A program made the position numbers and the translations under genes. Below are positions 1 to 8,571 of a stretch of DNA of 64,000 bases, one piece after another. This DNA comes from Flavobacterium daejeonense DSM 17708 (GTDB lineage Bacteria > Bacteroidota > Bacteroidia > Flavobacteriales > Flavobacteriaceae), in assembly GCF_000425425.1 (NCBI RefSeq), contig NZ_AUDK01000001.1:186001-250000 (forward strand), read 5' to 3'. Positions within the stretch are counted from its first letter, which is position 1; every line of letters starts with the position of its first letter. The notes beneath the pieces were generated by a model, which was not told where the DNA came from, did not search any database, and saw only the letters and a list, made by a program, of their open reading frames with translations.

Positions 1-581
1 ATCTGCCGATTGTAATATTCTTTGACATAATTGTAAATCAAATTGACCCGCTCGCTTTCTTTCACCGTCAAATTGGTCGTAAAACCTTCTCCTGCCAGAC
101 AACTATGATGAGCTTTGGTCAATTCCTGTAAGATTTGCAAAAAAGACAGCAATCGCTCAAAAGGAGGTAAATCGATTAATTCCAACATCTTTTTTTCGAC
201 CAACAGTGCCTCTTCTTTAGGAAAATGAATTCCACGTGAGGCCAATTGCATCATTTGCCTGATGTGCTGAAACTCTTCTTTTTCTAACCAAGGAGTAAGC
301 AAATCTTCATCCCATTGAATAATAATACAGCGCACTTCTTCCTTTTGTTCTCCAACCGTTTTCCAACAATGCGGCAAATTAGAACCCACTAAAACCAAAT
401 CGCCGTATTCAAAATTGGCCATATTATCCCCCACATACCGAATCCCGCTACTCCCCAAAATATAAGTCAGTTCATACTGCGGATGAAAATGCCAGGAAGC
501 GATAAACTCTTTTCCTTCAAAAATACTGGTTCGGAATGAACTCCCGGGCGAGGGACTAATACTTCGATATTCTGCTTTCAT
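1..581 (-). CDS. AraC-family transcriptional regulator, partial (N-terminal part)
   Basis: An open minus-strand frame starts with ATG at 581 and runs off the left edge, leaving 193 residues. The N-terminal part is a cupin-type sensor domain with an HFHPQYELTYI segment near residues 31-41 and a GDLVLVGSNLPHCW segment, both typical of the sugar-sensing domain of AraC regulators. The last visible residues (SERVNLIYDYVKEYY) look like the start of the AraC DNA-binding region, which lies outside the window. The gene is divergent from the enolase-superfamily gene at 713, and repeated ATAGTGTT elements lie between them, so it probably controls that gene and itself. The inducer is unknown. Confidence 0.85.
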   Translation of the reverse strand, partial: MKAEYRSISPSPGSSFRTSIFEGKEFIASWHFHPQYELTYILGSSGIRYVGDNMANFEYGDLVLVGSNLPHCWKTVGEQKEEVRCIIIQWDEDLLTPWLEKEEFQHIRQMMQLASRGIHFPKEEALLVEKKMLELIDLPPFERLLSFLQILQELTKAHHSCLAGEGFTTNLTVKESERVNLIYNYVKEYYNRQ

Positions 582-612
582 AGACTCTAAACGAATGTAA
601 AACTGTAAAAAT

Positions 613-669
613 AACACTATTTTGAATCAATATAGTGTTTAAAATTGCTTTTATGGTGTAAATAGTGTT
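613..669. promoter_or_regulatory. Three copies of ATAGTGTT in a divergent promoter region
   Basis: ATAGTGTT occurs at 632-639 and 662-669 on the plus strand, and as its exact reverse complement at 613-620. The first two form an inverted pair with an 11-bp spacer, and the direct pair is spaced 30 bp start to start. They lie between the divergent AraC regulator (start 581) and the dehydratase gene (start 713). A box resembling the Bacteroidetes -7 element (TACTATTG) follows. This fits an operator for the neighbouring AraC protein; binding itself is inference. Confidence 0.55.
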
Positions 670-712
670 TATTTAAAAGTTGTACTATTGCAAATACTAA
701 AACAACAACTGC

Positions 713-1801
713 ATGAACTCATCTATCGCCATCAGAGACGTAAAACTATACAAAGCCTCTACCACACTTAAAAAACCAATTGCCGACGCTACCCATACGC
801 TAACCGAAATCTCCTTTATCGTGATGAGAATCCAGTTGGAAAACGGTATTATTGGAGAGTCGTATTTATTGTCTTTCCAATATTCACCAAATGCGATTGT
901 AGGTGCACTGAAAGATATTATTCCGGTTATCAAAGGTTATAATACCAATGAAACTTCGGCTGTTTATCAAAAATTGGACGATTTAGCCGAATATTTTGGA
1001 AACCAAGGGCTATTGCGTTGGGCACAAGCGGCTATCAATATTGCCATGTGGGATGCCTGGGGAAAAACTTTGGGACAACCTATTCATAAAATTCTGGGAA
1101 CACACAAAGAAAAAGTTTCTATTTACGGAAGCGGCGGCTGGATTTCCTATTCTATTGACGAATTGATCGAAGAAGTAACCAATTATGCCAATCGCGGATT
1201 TAAAGCCGTAAAAATAAAAGTAGGTTCGCCAAAAGTGAATACTGATGTCGAGCGTTTGCGTTTAGTGCGCGAAGCCGTGAGCGACAAAGTCGATATCATG
1301 ATGGATGCCAATCAGGGAATGGATTTGCCATCAGCCATGAAACTGGCTCGTGAAGCCAGAGATTTAAACATCAACTGGTTTGAAGAACCGATTCATCACC
1401 AAAATTTTCAGGGTTATGAAATCCTGAAAAACCAAACCGGAATTTCACTGGCCATGGGAGAAAGAGAATTTGATACTTTGCCGTTGAGAGAATTAGCTAC
1501 CCGAAATGCTTTGGATATTTGGCAACCCGATATTTTGCGCATTGGCGGTGTCGAAGCCTGGAGAGAAAGCGCCGCTTTGGCAAAAAGTTTCCATCTGCCG
1601 GTGCTGCCACATTATTACAAAGATTATGATGTGCCGCTGTTGTGTACCATTTCTAACGGTGTGGGCGTGGAATCTTTTGACTGGGTCGATCCATTGATTG
1701 ACAACCCAATGGTTATTCAGGATGGTTTTGCCAAACCGCACGATTTACCGGGCTGGGGATTCAGTTTTATCGATGACCGAATGACTGAAATTAAATTATA
1801 A
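713..1801 (+). CDS. Mandelate racemase/muconate lactonizing enzyme family protein (probable acid-sugar dehydratase)
   Basis: This 362-residue enolase-superfamily protein has an N-terminal capping domain (about 1-130) and a TIM-barrel domain. The catalytic pattern of the mandelate racemase subgroup is complete: Lys-x-Lys at 167/169 (KIK), metal ligands Asp198 (MMDANQ), Glu224 (WFEEP) and Glu250 (MGERE), and the Asp-His dyad Asp273 (QPDILRIGG) and His300 (VLPHYY). Members of this subgroup usually dehydrate aldonic or aldaric acids such as rhamnonate, galactonate or fuconate. The exact substrate cannot be read from sequence. The divergent AraC regulator and the pectin cluster elsewhere in the window fit sugar-acid catabolism. 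Confidence 0.87.
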   Translation: MNSSIAIRDVKLYKASTTLKKPIADATHTLTEISFIVMRIQLENGIIGESYLLSFQYSPNAIVGALKDIIPVIKGYNTNETSAVYQKLDDLAEYFGNQGLLRWAQAAINIAMWDAWGKTLGQPIHKILGTHKEKVSIYGSGGWISYSIDELIEEVTNYANRGFKAVKIKVGSPKVNTDVERLRLVREAVSDKVDIMMDANQGMDLPSAMKLAREARDLNINWFEEPIHHQNFQGYEILKNQTGISLAMGEREFDTLPLRELATRNALDIWQPDILRIGGVEAWRESAALAKSFHLPVLPHYYKDYDVPLLCTISNGVGVESFDWVDPLIDNPMVIQDGFAKPHDLPGWGFSFIDDRMTEIKL

Positions 1802-1919
1802 AACAATTCATTTTTTTATACAAGCAGTTTAAAATTGGAAGTATCAACACTCCCTTTTTTAACTGTTTTTTTTTGGGTTCATTTATCGCCAAACTCAACT
1901 TTATTAACTTTTTCACAAC

Positions 1920-2010
1920 CGTCACTTCGAGTGATTTTAAATCATATTGCGACAGCTATATGATTTAAAATTGTATCGAGAAGCTTTCTTCCTCTAAGGG
2001 TTCTCGATAC
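1920..2010. repeat. Intergenic nested inverted repeats
   Basis: Two inverted repeats lie between convergent genes. TTTTAAATCATAT (1935-1947) pairs perfectly with 1958-1970 around a 10-nt loop. GTATCGAGAA (1973-1982) pairs perfectly with 2001-2010. The left flank CGTCACTTCGAGTGATTTT recurs with one mismatch at 35185-35203, so this looks like a dispersed repeat family. It could also act as a bidirectional terminator for the two converging genes. Confidence 0.6.
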
Positions 2011-2068
2011 ATTTTCCTTCAAAAAAAGCTATCCCCAGCTGGCGCGAGCAAATAACTAAAACAAAGTT

Positions 2069-2932
2069 TCAATTCTTCAACAATCGAAAATTTGTAGGTG
2101 TCATTGTGGTGTGTTTTTTAAACAAACGCGTGAAATAAGAGTAATCCTCATAACCTAATGCAAAAGCAATTTCGTTAACCGTCCAGTTTTTATCCAATAA
2201 CATACGCTTGGCTTCGAGAATAATGCGATCTACAATCACTTCGGTGGTTGTTTTTTTTAGGGTATCTCTGCAAATTCGGTTCAGATGTTTCAAACTGATA
2301 TGGAGTCCGGAGGCATAAAAAGCAGCCGACTTTTGCTCTTTATAATGTTGCTCTAACAATTGTTCCAACTTTTTAATCTTTACCTGGTAGGAATGCGCTT
2401 CCTGCACATAAACTGCGTTATATTTTCGAGCCAACTCAATGTGAATACTGTCCAAAATATTCATAATCTTATCCTGTTTCCACAATTGCTCCAATTGCAT
2501 CTCGACCACCAAATTTTCAAAATAAGCCAAAACCGTTTCCATTTCGGGTTTTTCCAATAGAATTTCGGGATTATTTTGAACCGAAAAATAAAAAGGATAA
2601 TCATCAATTTTCTTTTTCCCAAAATACAGATTATACATTTCGGCGGTATAAAAAACAATGTAACCTTCTATATCCTCGGACAAAACCCAATGATGCATCT
2701 GTCCCGGTTGCAACACAAAAACACTTCCGGCTTTGATTTCAAATCGGTTAAAATCAATTTCATGAACGCCGCTTCCATGAGTAAAGAAAACCAACAAGTA
2801 AAAATTATGACGATGGGGTTTTTCTATAAAACTGTGGTTAATTAAATGATTCTTAAAAGTATTGACATACAAATCACTATTGACCGAATTGCAATTAAAC
2901 TGTTTGATACTATAGACAGGATACTTTTTCAT
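2069..2932 (-). CDS. AraC-family transcriptional regulator
   Basis: This complete 287-residue regulator has an N-terminal cupin sensor region with HRHNFYLLVFFTHGSG near residue 41 and LQPGQMHHW near 75-83. The C-terminal double helix-turn-helix covers about 205-285, including AKRMLLDKNWTVNEIAFALG and YSYFTRLFKKHTTMTPTNFR, the standard AraC signature. Its neighbours are the convergent dehydratase upstream and the divergent DUF983 gene, so its target is not evident from position. The ATG at 2932 is the natural start because the cupin fold begins shortly after it. Confidence 0.87.
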   Translation of the reverse strand: MKKYPVYSIKQFNCNSVNSDLYVNTFKNHLINHSFIEKPHRHNFYLLVFFTHGSGVHEIDFNRFEIKAGSVFVLQPGQMHHWVLSEDIEGYIVFYTAEMYNLYFGKKKIDDYPFYFSVQNNPEILLEKPEMETVLAYFENLVVEMQLEQLWKQDKIMNILDSIHIELARKYNAVYVQEAHSYQVKIKKLEQLLEQHYKEQKSAAFYASGLHISLKHLNRICRDTLKKTTTEVIVDRIILEAKRMLLDKNWTVNEIAFALGYEDYSYFTRLFKKHTTMTPTNFRLLKN

Positions 2933-3023
2933 TATAAAAATGTCTTTTTTGTGCTAGAATAAGCGAATATAGAAAATAGCCGGCACATGGATAATAAATA
3001 CCTTTGAATAAAAAATAAGAGTC

Positions 3024-3386
3024 ATGTCAAATTCACTTCTTCACATCCTAAACAACGATTGTCCTCATTGTCATCAGGGAAAAGTTTTTAAAGAAAAATC
3101 TATCTTTTTCAAATTCAGTTTTCCTAAAATGAACGAATATTGTCCGCATTGTCATTATAAATTCAAAAAAGAACCGGGTTATTTTTTTGGTGCTATGTAT
3201 ATGAATTACGGGCTGACAGTTGCGCAGGCAATTACTACTTATTGTATCGCGCAGTTTTTCTTTGAAGAAACATTTGACCTGAGAATCATCCCTATCATTA
3301 TGACTGTTATTATCGTTCTGGCTACTTTTAATATCCGATTGTCCCGACTATTATGGATTTATATGTTTAAGAATTATTCGAGTTAA
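3024..3386 (+). CDS. DUF983 family membrane protein
   Basis: This 120-residue protein carries two CPHCH motifs (Cys13/Cys16 and Cys40/Cys43) that form a zinc-ribbon-like pair. They are followed by the conserved KKEPGYFFGAMYMNYG block and two hydrophobic helices (about 62-80 and 88-105). This is the usual layout of DUF983 proteins, small inner-membrane proteins of unknown function. It stands alone, divergent from the AraC gene. Confidence 0.85.
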   Translation: MSNSLLHILNNDCPHCHQGKVFKEKSIFFKFSFPKMNEYCPHCHYKFKKEPGYFFGAMYMNYGLTVAQAITTYCIAQFFFEETFDLRIIPIIMTVIIVLATFNIRLSRLLWIYMFKNYSS

Positions 3387-3445
3387 TAAAATAACAAACT
3401 ATTCAGAGTTCGGTTATTGTTTTAGTAAAAAATCAATAGGAATAA

Positions 3446-3483
3446 ACCACCCCGCCCGTCGGGCACCCCTCCCAAAGGAGGGG
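3446..3483. repeat. GC-rich intergenic repeat with two small hairpins
   Basis: A locally GC-rich stretch in A/T-rich DNA contains GCCC-GTC-GGGC (3454-3464) and CCCCTCC-CAAA-GGAGGGG (3466-3483). It lies between convergent genes, next to a terminator. Composition and structure resemble the dispersed intergenic repeats of flavobacteria; no second copy occurs in this window. Confidence 0.5.
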
Positions 3484-3486
3484 AAT

Positions 3487-3524
3487 AAAAAAACCGCTTA
3501 AATGTCTTTTTGACAAATAAGCGG
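3487..3524 (-). terminator. Terminator of the SusC/SusD operon
   Basis: On the minus strand, a stem formed by 3512-3524 and 3494-3506 (CCGCTTA pairs with TAAGCGG, with an inner GACA/TGTC) is followed by seven T. It lies 34 bp past the susD stop. Confidence 0.8.
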
Positions 3525-3557
3525 CCAAACAACTAACCACCAAATAAACTTTAATTC

Positions 3558-4970
3558 TTATTTATAAGCTTCATTTTGCGTAATCACATCCGGATTTTGA
3601 TTAATTACTAAAAACGGAATTGGCAATAACAAATCATCTTCTGTCTCAATAGTGATGTTTTTGCTACTGTTTTTAATCACTGTTATAGCTCTCCCGGTTC
3701 TGATTAAATCAAACCAACGGTGAAATTCGCAGGCAAACTCCACCTGTGCTTCGTGCTCTAAAGCCAAAGCCAGGGTATTGTATTGCGCCGGATAACCTAT
3801 CGCTCCATAAGCTGGCAAATTAACTCGGGCACGAACTTCGTTCAGGTATTTTGCATCATCCGTTGCTTCGGTAAGCATTAAAAGTACATCCGCATAACGC
3901 AACACAATAAAATTATTATCCGAAGCTTCTCTTAATCCGGCAACAGGCGCAGTGGCATCTTTCCATTTAATGGTGAATTTTACATCTACAAATGAATTAT
4001 TAGGCGTTGTATATCCGTTTTGAATAGAAATATCACGTCTTGGATCGCCTGTTTCATAAGCATTCCATAAATCATCAGTAACCTGATTAAATCCCCCTCC
4101 CCAGGCTGTAACCACACGGTTATCTACCGGAGTAAACATAGCCCAATACAAGCTGTAAGGATTAGAAATGCCTCCTTTATACTGAATTTCAAAAATTGAC
4201 GAAGCGCCATTTTTCTTTGTTTTATCCCATAAATCAGCATAAGGAACCAAACTAAATTTACCATAGACTTTCAACAAAGCTTCAGCTGCTTTTGGTTTAT
4301 CTCCAATAGTTAAATACACTTTACCTAATAAAGTATTAGCCGCTTCCTGACTGGCAGCCCCAACAAAACGCTGACTTGTTTTCACGGGTAATTTAGCCGC
4401 AGCAAATTGAAGATCGGCAATAATTTGAGCATAAACCTGATCTTTTGGTGTGCGTCCTTTGGCATAAGAATCAGCCACACTTAAAGGAGTAGTAACCAAC
4501 GGCACATCGCCCCAGGTACGAACCATATCAAAATAATACAAAGCGCGTAAAAACTTTGCTTCACCAATTAAAGCATCTCTGGTTGCAAAATCCAGTTTTT
4601 CAGCATTAACGATTAAATTATTTACAATGTAAATAGCTTTATAATAATTGTTCCAATAGTTGTACACCAACTCATTATCGATGGTCATGGTGTGCAATTC
4701 GAATCCTTCATAATCCTGAATCCTTCCGGCAGCATTATCACTATAAGCGTTATCCGACATCAATTCGCCGTAAAAAGAAGGCAAACTTTCCGGTCCATAC
4801 AAAGTATAAAGTGAATTATAAGCCGACCACAATCCTGTTTCAATATCTTCCTTAGATTTATAAAAATTCTCTTCATTGGCATTAGAAATAGGTGCTTTAT
4901 CCAAAAAATCCGAACTACATCCTAACAGGAATAAGTTACAGAATAGCAGGGTATATAGTATTTTTTTCAT
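3558..4970 (-). CDS. SusD/RagB-family outer-membrane nutrient-binding lipoprotein
   Basis: This 470-residue protein has a lipoprotein signal with lipobox LLGC (Cys18), followed by SSDFLDKAP, typical of SusD proteins. Further SusD features are the ENFYKSKEDIETGLWSAYN region, a TPR-like segment (EAKFLRALYYFDMVRTWGDVP) and the C-terminal EHEAQVEFACEFHRWFDLIRTGRA block. SusD proteins sit on the cell surface as lids of SusC transporters and bind glycans or other oligomers. The start lies 30 bp after the susC stop, so the two are cotranscribed. No degradative enzyme is adjacent, so the substrate is unknown. Confidence 0.93.
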   Translation of the reverse strand: MKKILYTLLFCNLFLLGCSSDFLDKAPISNANEENFYKSKEDIETGLWSAYNSLYTLYGPESLPSFYGELMSDNAYSDNAAGRIQDYEGFELHTMTIDNELVYNYWNNYYKAIYIVNNLIVNAEKLDFATRDALIGEAKFLRALYYFDMVRTWGDVPLVTTPLSVADSYAKGRTPKDQVYAQIIADLQFAAAKLPVKTSQRFVGAASQEAANTLLGKVYLTIGDKPKAAEALLKVYGKFSLVPYADLWDKTKKNGASSIFEIQYKGGISNPYSLYWAMFTPVDNRVVTAWGGGFNQVTDDLWNAYETGDPRRDISIQNGYTTPNNSFVDVKFTIKWKDATAPVAGLREASDNNFIVLRYADVLLMLTEATDDAKYLNEVRARVNLPAYGAIGYPAQYNTLALALEHEAQVEFACEFHRWFDLIRTGRAITVIKNSSKNITIETEDDLLLPIPFLVINQNPDVITQNEAYK

Positions 4971-5000
4971 GTTCTTAAGTTTTAAACGTTTATCAAATTT

Positions 5001-8000
5001 TTAGAAACTGATATTTACTCCGGCTGTAGCTGTAAATGGATTTGGATAAGCTCCATAATCAAAACCAACCATTACACCCGATTGATACGTACTTCCTTCC
5101 GGATCATAACCTAAATAATCAGAGAACACATGTACGTTTTCCATATTTACATAGAATTTTACATTGCTTAATTTCCATTTTTCAACTAAGCTTTTTGGTA
5201 AATTATATCCTAAACGAATATTTTGAATACGAACAAACGAACCATCTTCAACCCAGTAGCTTGAACCAAAATCACGAACCGTTGTTGGCAACATACGAGG
5301 TTTTGGTGTCATTCCGTCTCCAGGATTAGCATCGGATTTCCAGTAATTATTTACCACCGAATACATATTACGGTTACCACCACCAACACCTGATTTTAAA
5401 TAACGGGCATTGTGATTCAAAATTTCTCCACCTTGTGAACCACGTAATAAAACAGAAAGATCAAAACCGGCGAAAGAAAAATTATTGGTCAATCCCCATT
5501 GGAAATTAGGTTGGTAATTTCCTAAATACGTACGGTCGTTAGAATCAATTTTACCGTCCTTGTTCACATCTCTCACTCTTGGATCTCCGGCTTCACTGCC
5601 TGCCCATACCGGATAAGCCCCACTGTCTAATTCGGCTTGCGACATAATTACCCCGTCAATTACATAACCATAATACATCCCGATAGGTTTTCCAACCGCT
5701 GTACGCGATGTCATACTACTTACGTTAATATCAATTGGCGCATCATTTACGCCTAATTTCACCACTTTATTTCTATTGGCAAAAATATTAAAGTCGGTAC
5801 TCCACTTGAATTTACTGTCAATATTTTGCGTAGTAAGATTTACTTCAAATCCTCTGTTTTCTAATTCTCCGATATTAGTCAAAGTTGACGAGAAACCGGA
5901 AAGAATCGGGATTGGCACATTAAGCAATAAATCTTTTGTTTTCGAATAATAAATATCTCCTGAGAATTTTACACGTCCGTTTAAAGCACTAAAATCAACA
6001 CCAAAGTTGGTTTGACCAGTTTTTTCCCATTTCAAATTTTTATCAGCAAAATTGGAAGTATAAATTCCCTGATTTACTGTTCCGGAACTCACATAAGAAT
6101 TATATCCTAAAACTCCGATGGAACCGTAATTTGGAATTTGATTGTTTCCTGTTGCACCATAACTCAATCTTACTTTCAAATTACTGATCCAGGCAACATC
6201 TTTCAGAAAATCTTCTTCCGAAATACGCCATGCCAACGATCCCGATGGGAAATAACCCCATCTGTTATTAGCTCCAAAACGGGAAGAACCATCCGCTCTG
6301 ATTGCTGCCGATGCCAAATATTTTCCTTTATAAGAATAATTTGCACGAGCCAAATAAGAAACCAATGACCAATCTTCCGAGAAAGTATTTCCGGAATTTA
6401 CCACACCGGCATTCAAAGTATGTACCAAATCATTTGGAAAATTTCCTGCGGTCATGCTGCTGGTATCCAAAGTTTGTTCCTGAGCCGAAAATCCTGCCAA
6501 AACATTTAAATTGTGATTTTCATTAAATGTTTTGTTGTAATTAAGCGTTGTTTCTGAAATCCAGTTGTTGGATTGCAAGGTTTTAAAATCAGCCTGAGCC
6601 GGAACCCATCCGGAATATCCCCAGTTTTGACCGGCATTCCAATAGAAATTATGAACGGTATTTTCGATATTAGAACTCGCAGATGTTTTTAAAGTCAAGT
6701 CTTTAATAATATCCCATTCGATATAAGAAGCAACAGTAGAAATATTAGTTGTTTTTTTAGCAGTCGCTTCTCTGGTTAAAGAATAAGGATGCCAAAGTTG
6801 GAAACCATATTTTGTAAATGTGTTCCAAATAGATGCAGGATCTTTAAACCCAAGACTTCCTGTTTCTACATAAAGCGGAAAAAAAGGATCACTTTGCAAA
6901 CCTAAACTTACCACGTCACTTTTTCCTCCGGTACCATAAGGCGCTTCTTTTACACGGCTAAGACCAATATTTAGCCCCATGCGAACATTATCACTAAATT
7001 TATGTTTCAAATTGGATCTTAAATTAATTCGGTCGTAGGTATTTCTGTCAACAACACCTTCTGAGTTTATATAACCCATAGACACCATAAATTGCGTTTT
7101 TTCATTTCCTCCGGAAGCTGACAATTGCATATTACTGCTGTGAGCGGTTCTAAACATCACATCCTGCCAATCGGTTCCGTTACCGATACGCTCTAACCAC
7201 ACCGGATCGGAAAATTCTACAGGCACCGTTACATTATTTCCTCTTACAGCCGATGGATTGGCTGCTACAATGGTTGCCCAGGAATTATTTCTGGCAGCGG
7301 AGTTGAATGCAATAAATTCAGAAGCATTCATCATATCCGTTTTACGATTCACACGTGAAATACCCGTTTCAAAAGTGGCATTAATTTTAGTTTTCCCGGC
7401 TTTTCCCTGTTTGGTAGTAATAATCACAACCCCATTAGCCCCTCTGGAACCATAAATTGCTGCCGAAGAAGCATCTTTCAAAATATCGATAGACTCAATA
7501 TCATTTGGATTAATGGAATTCAACGGGTTTCGGTTGTAACTCAAATTACTTCCTGCACTAATTCCGGTATCTGTCGAATTCGTCGTATTGTCTTCCAATG
7601 GAATTCCGTCAATTACATAAAGCGGAGTCGTTCCGGCATTAATAGAAGATGCCCCACGCACTTTAATCGTTGGCGCCATACCAGGAGCTCCCTGAGATTG
7701 TGTAATTTGCACCCCGGTTGCCTGTCCCGCAAGAGACTGAAGTACATTGCTATTCGATCTTCCTTCTAATTTTTCCGCTCCGATAGAAACTACTGAACCT
7801 GTTAAATCTTTTTTCTTAACCGATCCGTATCCCACCACAACAACTTCTTCCAGTTTAGCAGAATCTTCGTCTAATTTAATCGCAATTTTGCTTTGACCGC
7901 CTACTGCAATCTCTTTGGTTTTGAAACCAATATAAGAAACCACTAAAATGGCTTTGTCGCTTTTTACTTTTAATGAAAAATTACCATCAAAATCAGTTTG

Positions 8001-8480
8001 AACACCGTTTGTAGTTCCTTTTTCAACCACATTTACTCCGGGTATTGGTTGTCCGGAAGCATCGGTAACTTTTCCGCTAACTGTTTTTTGCTGAACAATA
8101 GTAACTTCAACAACTGTTTTTTCTTTAATAAAAATCGTCTTATCATCCGTCAATTCAAAATCTAAATTATAAGTTGAAAGACACTGCTGTAATAATTTAG
8201 AAACGGCAATAGTTCCTTTTTTTAAGCGAACATCCGGAATGTCTTTGAAGAATTTTCGTGGATAAACAAAATTTAAATCTGTTTGTTGTTTTATAATCTT
8301 AAAAACCTCGTAAATAGTTACCGACTGGTCTTTTTCTATAATTACATTCGACTGTGCAAATGTCCGACCTATATTAAGGCAAAAAACATTGGTACACCAC
8401 AAAAAGATAAATGCTCTCAAAACAGTTCCTTTAAGCTTTTCTCCAAAAAGAGTAAAGCCCTTACGTACTTTAATTTTCAT
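5001..8480 (-). CDS. SusC/RagA-family TonB-linked outer-membrane transporter with STN signalling domain
   Basis: This 1159-residue protein has a long N-terminal signal region (about 1-42), an STN (secretin/TonB short N-terminal) domain at about 45-120, a carboxypeptidase-like regulatory domain from residue 134 (VSGKVTDASGQPIPGVNV), a TonB box (EEVVVVGYG, 211-219), a plug (GSVVSIGAEKLEGR to KDASSAAIYGSRGANGVV) and a beta-barrel ending in aromatic Phe. The STN domain contacts a FecR-type anti-sigma factor when substrate binds, and just such a factor and a sigma factor lie directly upstream. It should import its ligand together with the SusD partner. Confidence 0.94.
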   Translation of the reverse strand: MKIKVRKGFTLFGEKLKGTVLRAFIFLWCTNVFCLNIGRTFAQSNVIIEKDQSVTIYEVFKIIKQQTDLNFVYPRKFFKDIPDVRLKKGTIAVSKLLQQCLSTYNLDFELTDDKTIFIKEKTVVEVTIVQQKTVSGKVTDASGQPIPGVNVVEKGTTNGVQTDFDGNFSLKVKSDKAILVVSYIGFKTKEIAVGGQSKIAIKLDEDSAKLEEVVVVGYGSVKKKDLTGSVVSIGAEKLEGRSNSNVLQSLAGQATGVQITQSQGAPGMAPTIKVRGASSINAGTTPLYVIDGIPLEDNTTNSTDTGISAGSNLSYNRNPLNSINPNDIESIDILKDASSAAIYGSRGANGVVIITTKQGKAGKTKINATFETGISRVNRKTDMMNASEFIAFNSAARNNSWATIVAANPSAVRGNNVTVPVEFSDPVWLERIGNGTDWQDVMFRTAHSSNMQLSASGGNEKTQFMVSMGYINSEGVVDRNTYDRINLRSNLKHKFSDNVRMGLNIGLSRVKEAPYGTGGKSDVVSLGLQSDPFFPLYVETGSLGFKDPASIWNTFTKYGFQLWHPYSLTREATAKKTTNISTVASYIEWDIIKDLTLKTSASSNIENTVHNFYWNAGQNWGYSGWVPAQADFKTLQSNNWISETTLNYNKTFNENHNLNVLAGFSAQEQTLDTSSMTAGNFPNDLVHTLNAGVVNSGNTFSEDWSLVSYLARANYSYKGKYLASAAIRADGSSRFGANNRWGYFPSGSLAWRISEEDFLKDVAWISNLKVRLSYGATGNNQIPNYGSIGVLGYNSYVSSGTVNQGIYTSNFADKNLKWEKTGQTNFGVDFSALNGRVKFSGDIYYSKTKDLLLNVPIPILSGFSSTLTNIGELENRGFEVNLTTQNIDSKFKWSTDFNIFANRNKVVKLGVNDAPIDINVSSMTSRTAVGKPIGMYYGYVIDGVIMSQAELDSGAYPVWAGSEAGDPRVRDVNKDGKIDSNDRTYLGNYQPNFQWGLTNNFSFAGFDLSVLLRGSQGGEILNHNARYLKSGVGGGNRNMYSVVNNYWKSDANPGDGMTPKPRMLPTTVRDFGSSYWVEDGSFVRIQNIRLGYNLPKSLVEKWKLSNVKFYVNMENVHVFSDYLGYDPEGSTYQSGVMVGFDYGAYPNPFTATAGVNISF

Positions 8481-8571
8481 AATTTTTTGGTTTGGTTGGT
8501 TTTACAAATTGGCTAATAAAAACAGGCAGAAACTAACGCACGGGAGTTCATTAGTACTTCTCTTTCGTTTT

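Noticed and set aside
170..181. AAATCGATTAAT as a third copy of the GTAATCGATTAC operator
   Set aside because: It lies inside the AraC coding region, lacks the outer GT/AC bases and is far from the pectin cluster.
697..933. Minus-strand frame over the start of the dehydratase gene
   Set aside because: It is a shadow of the well-supported enolase-superfamily gene and shows no domain pattern.
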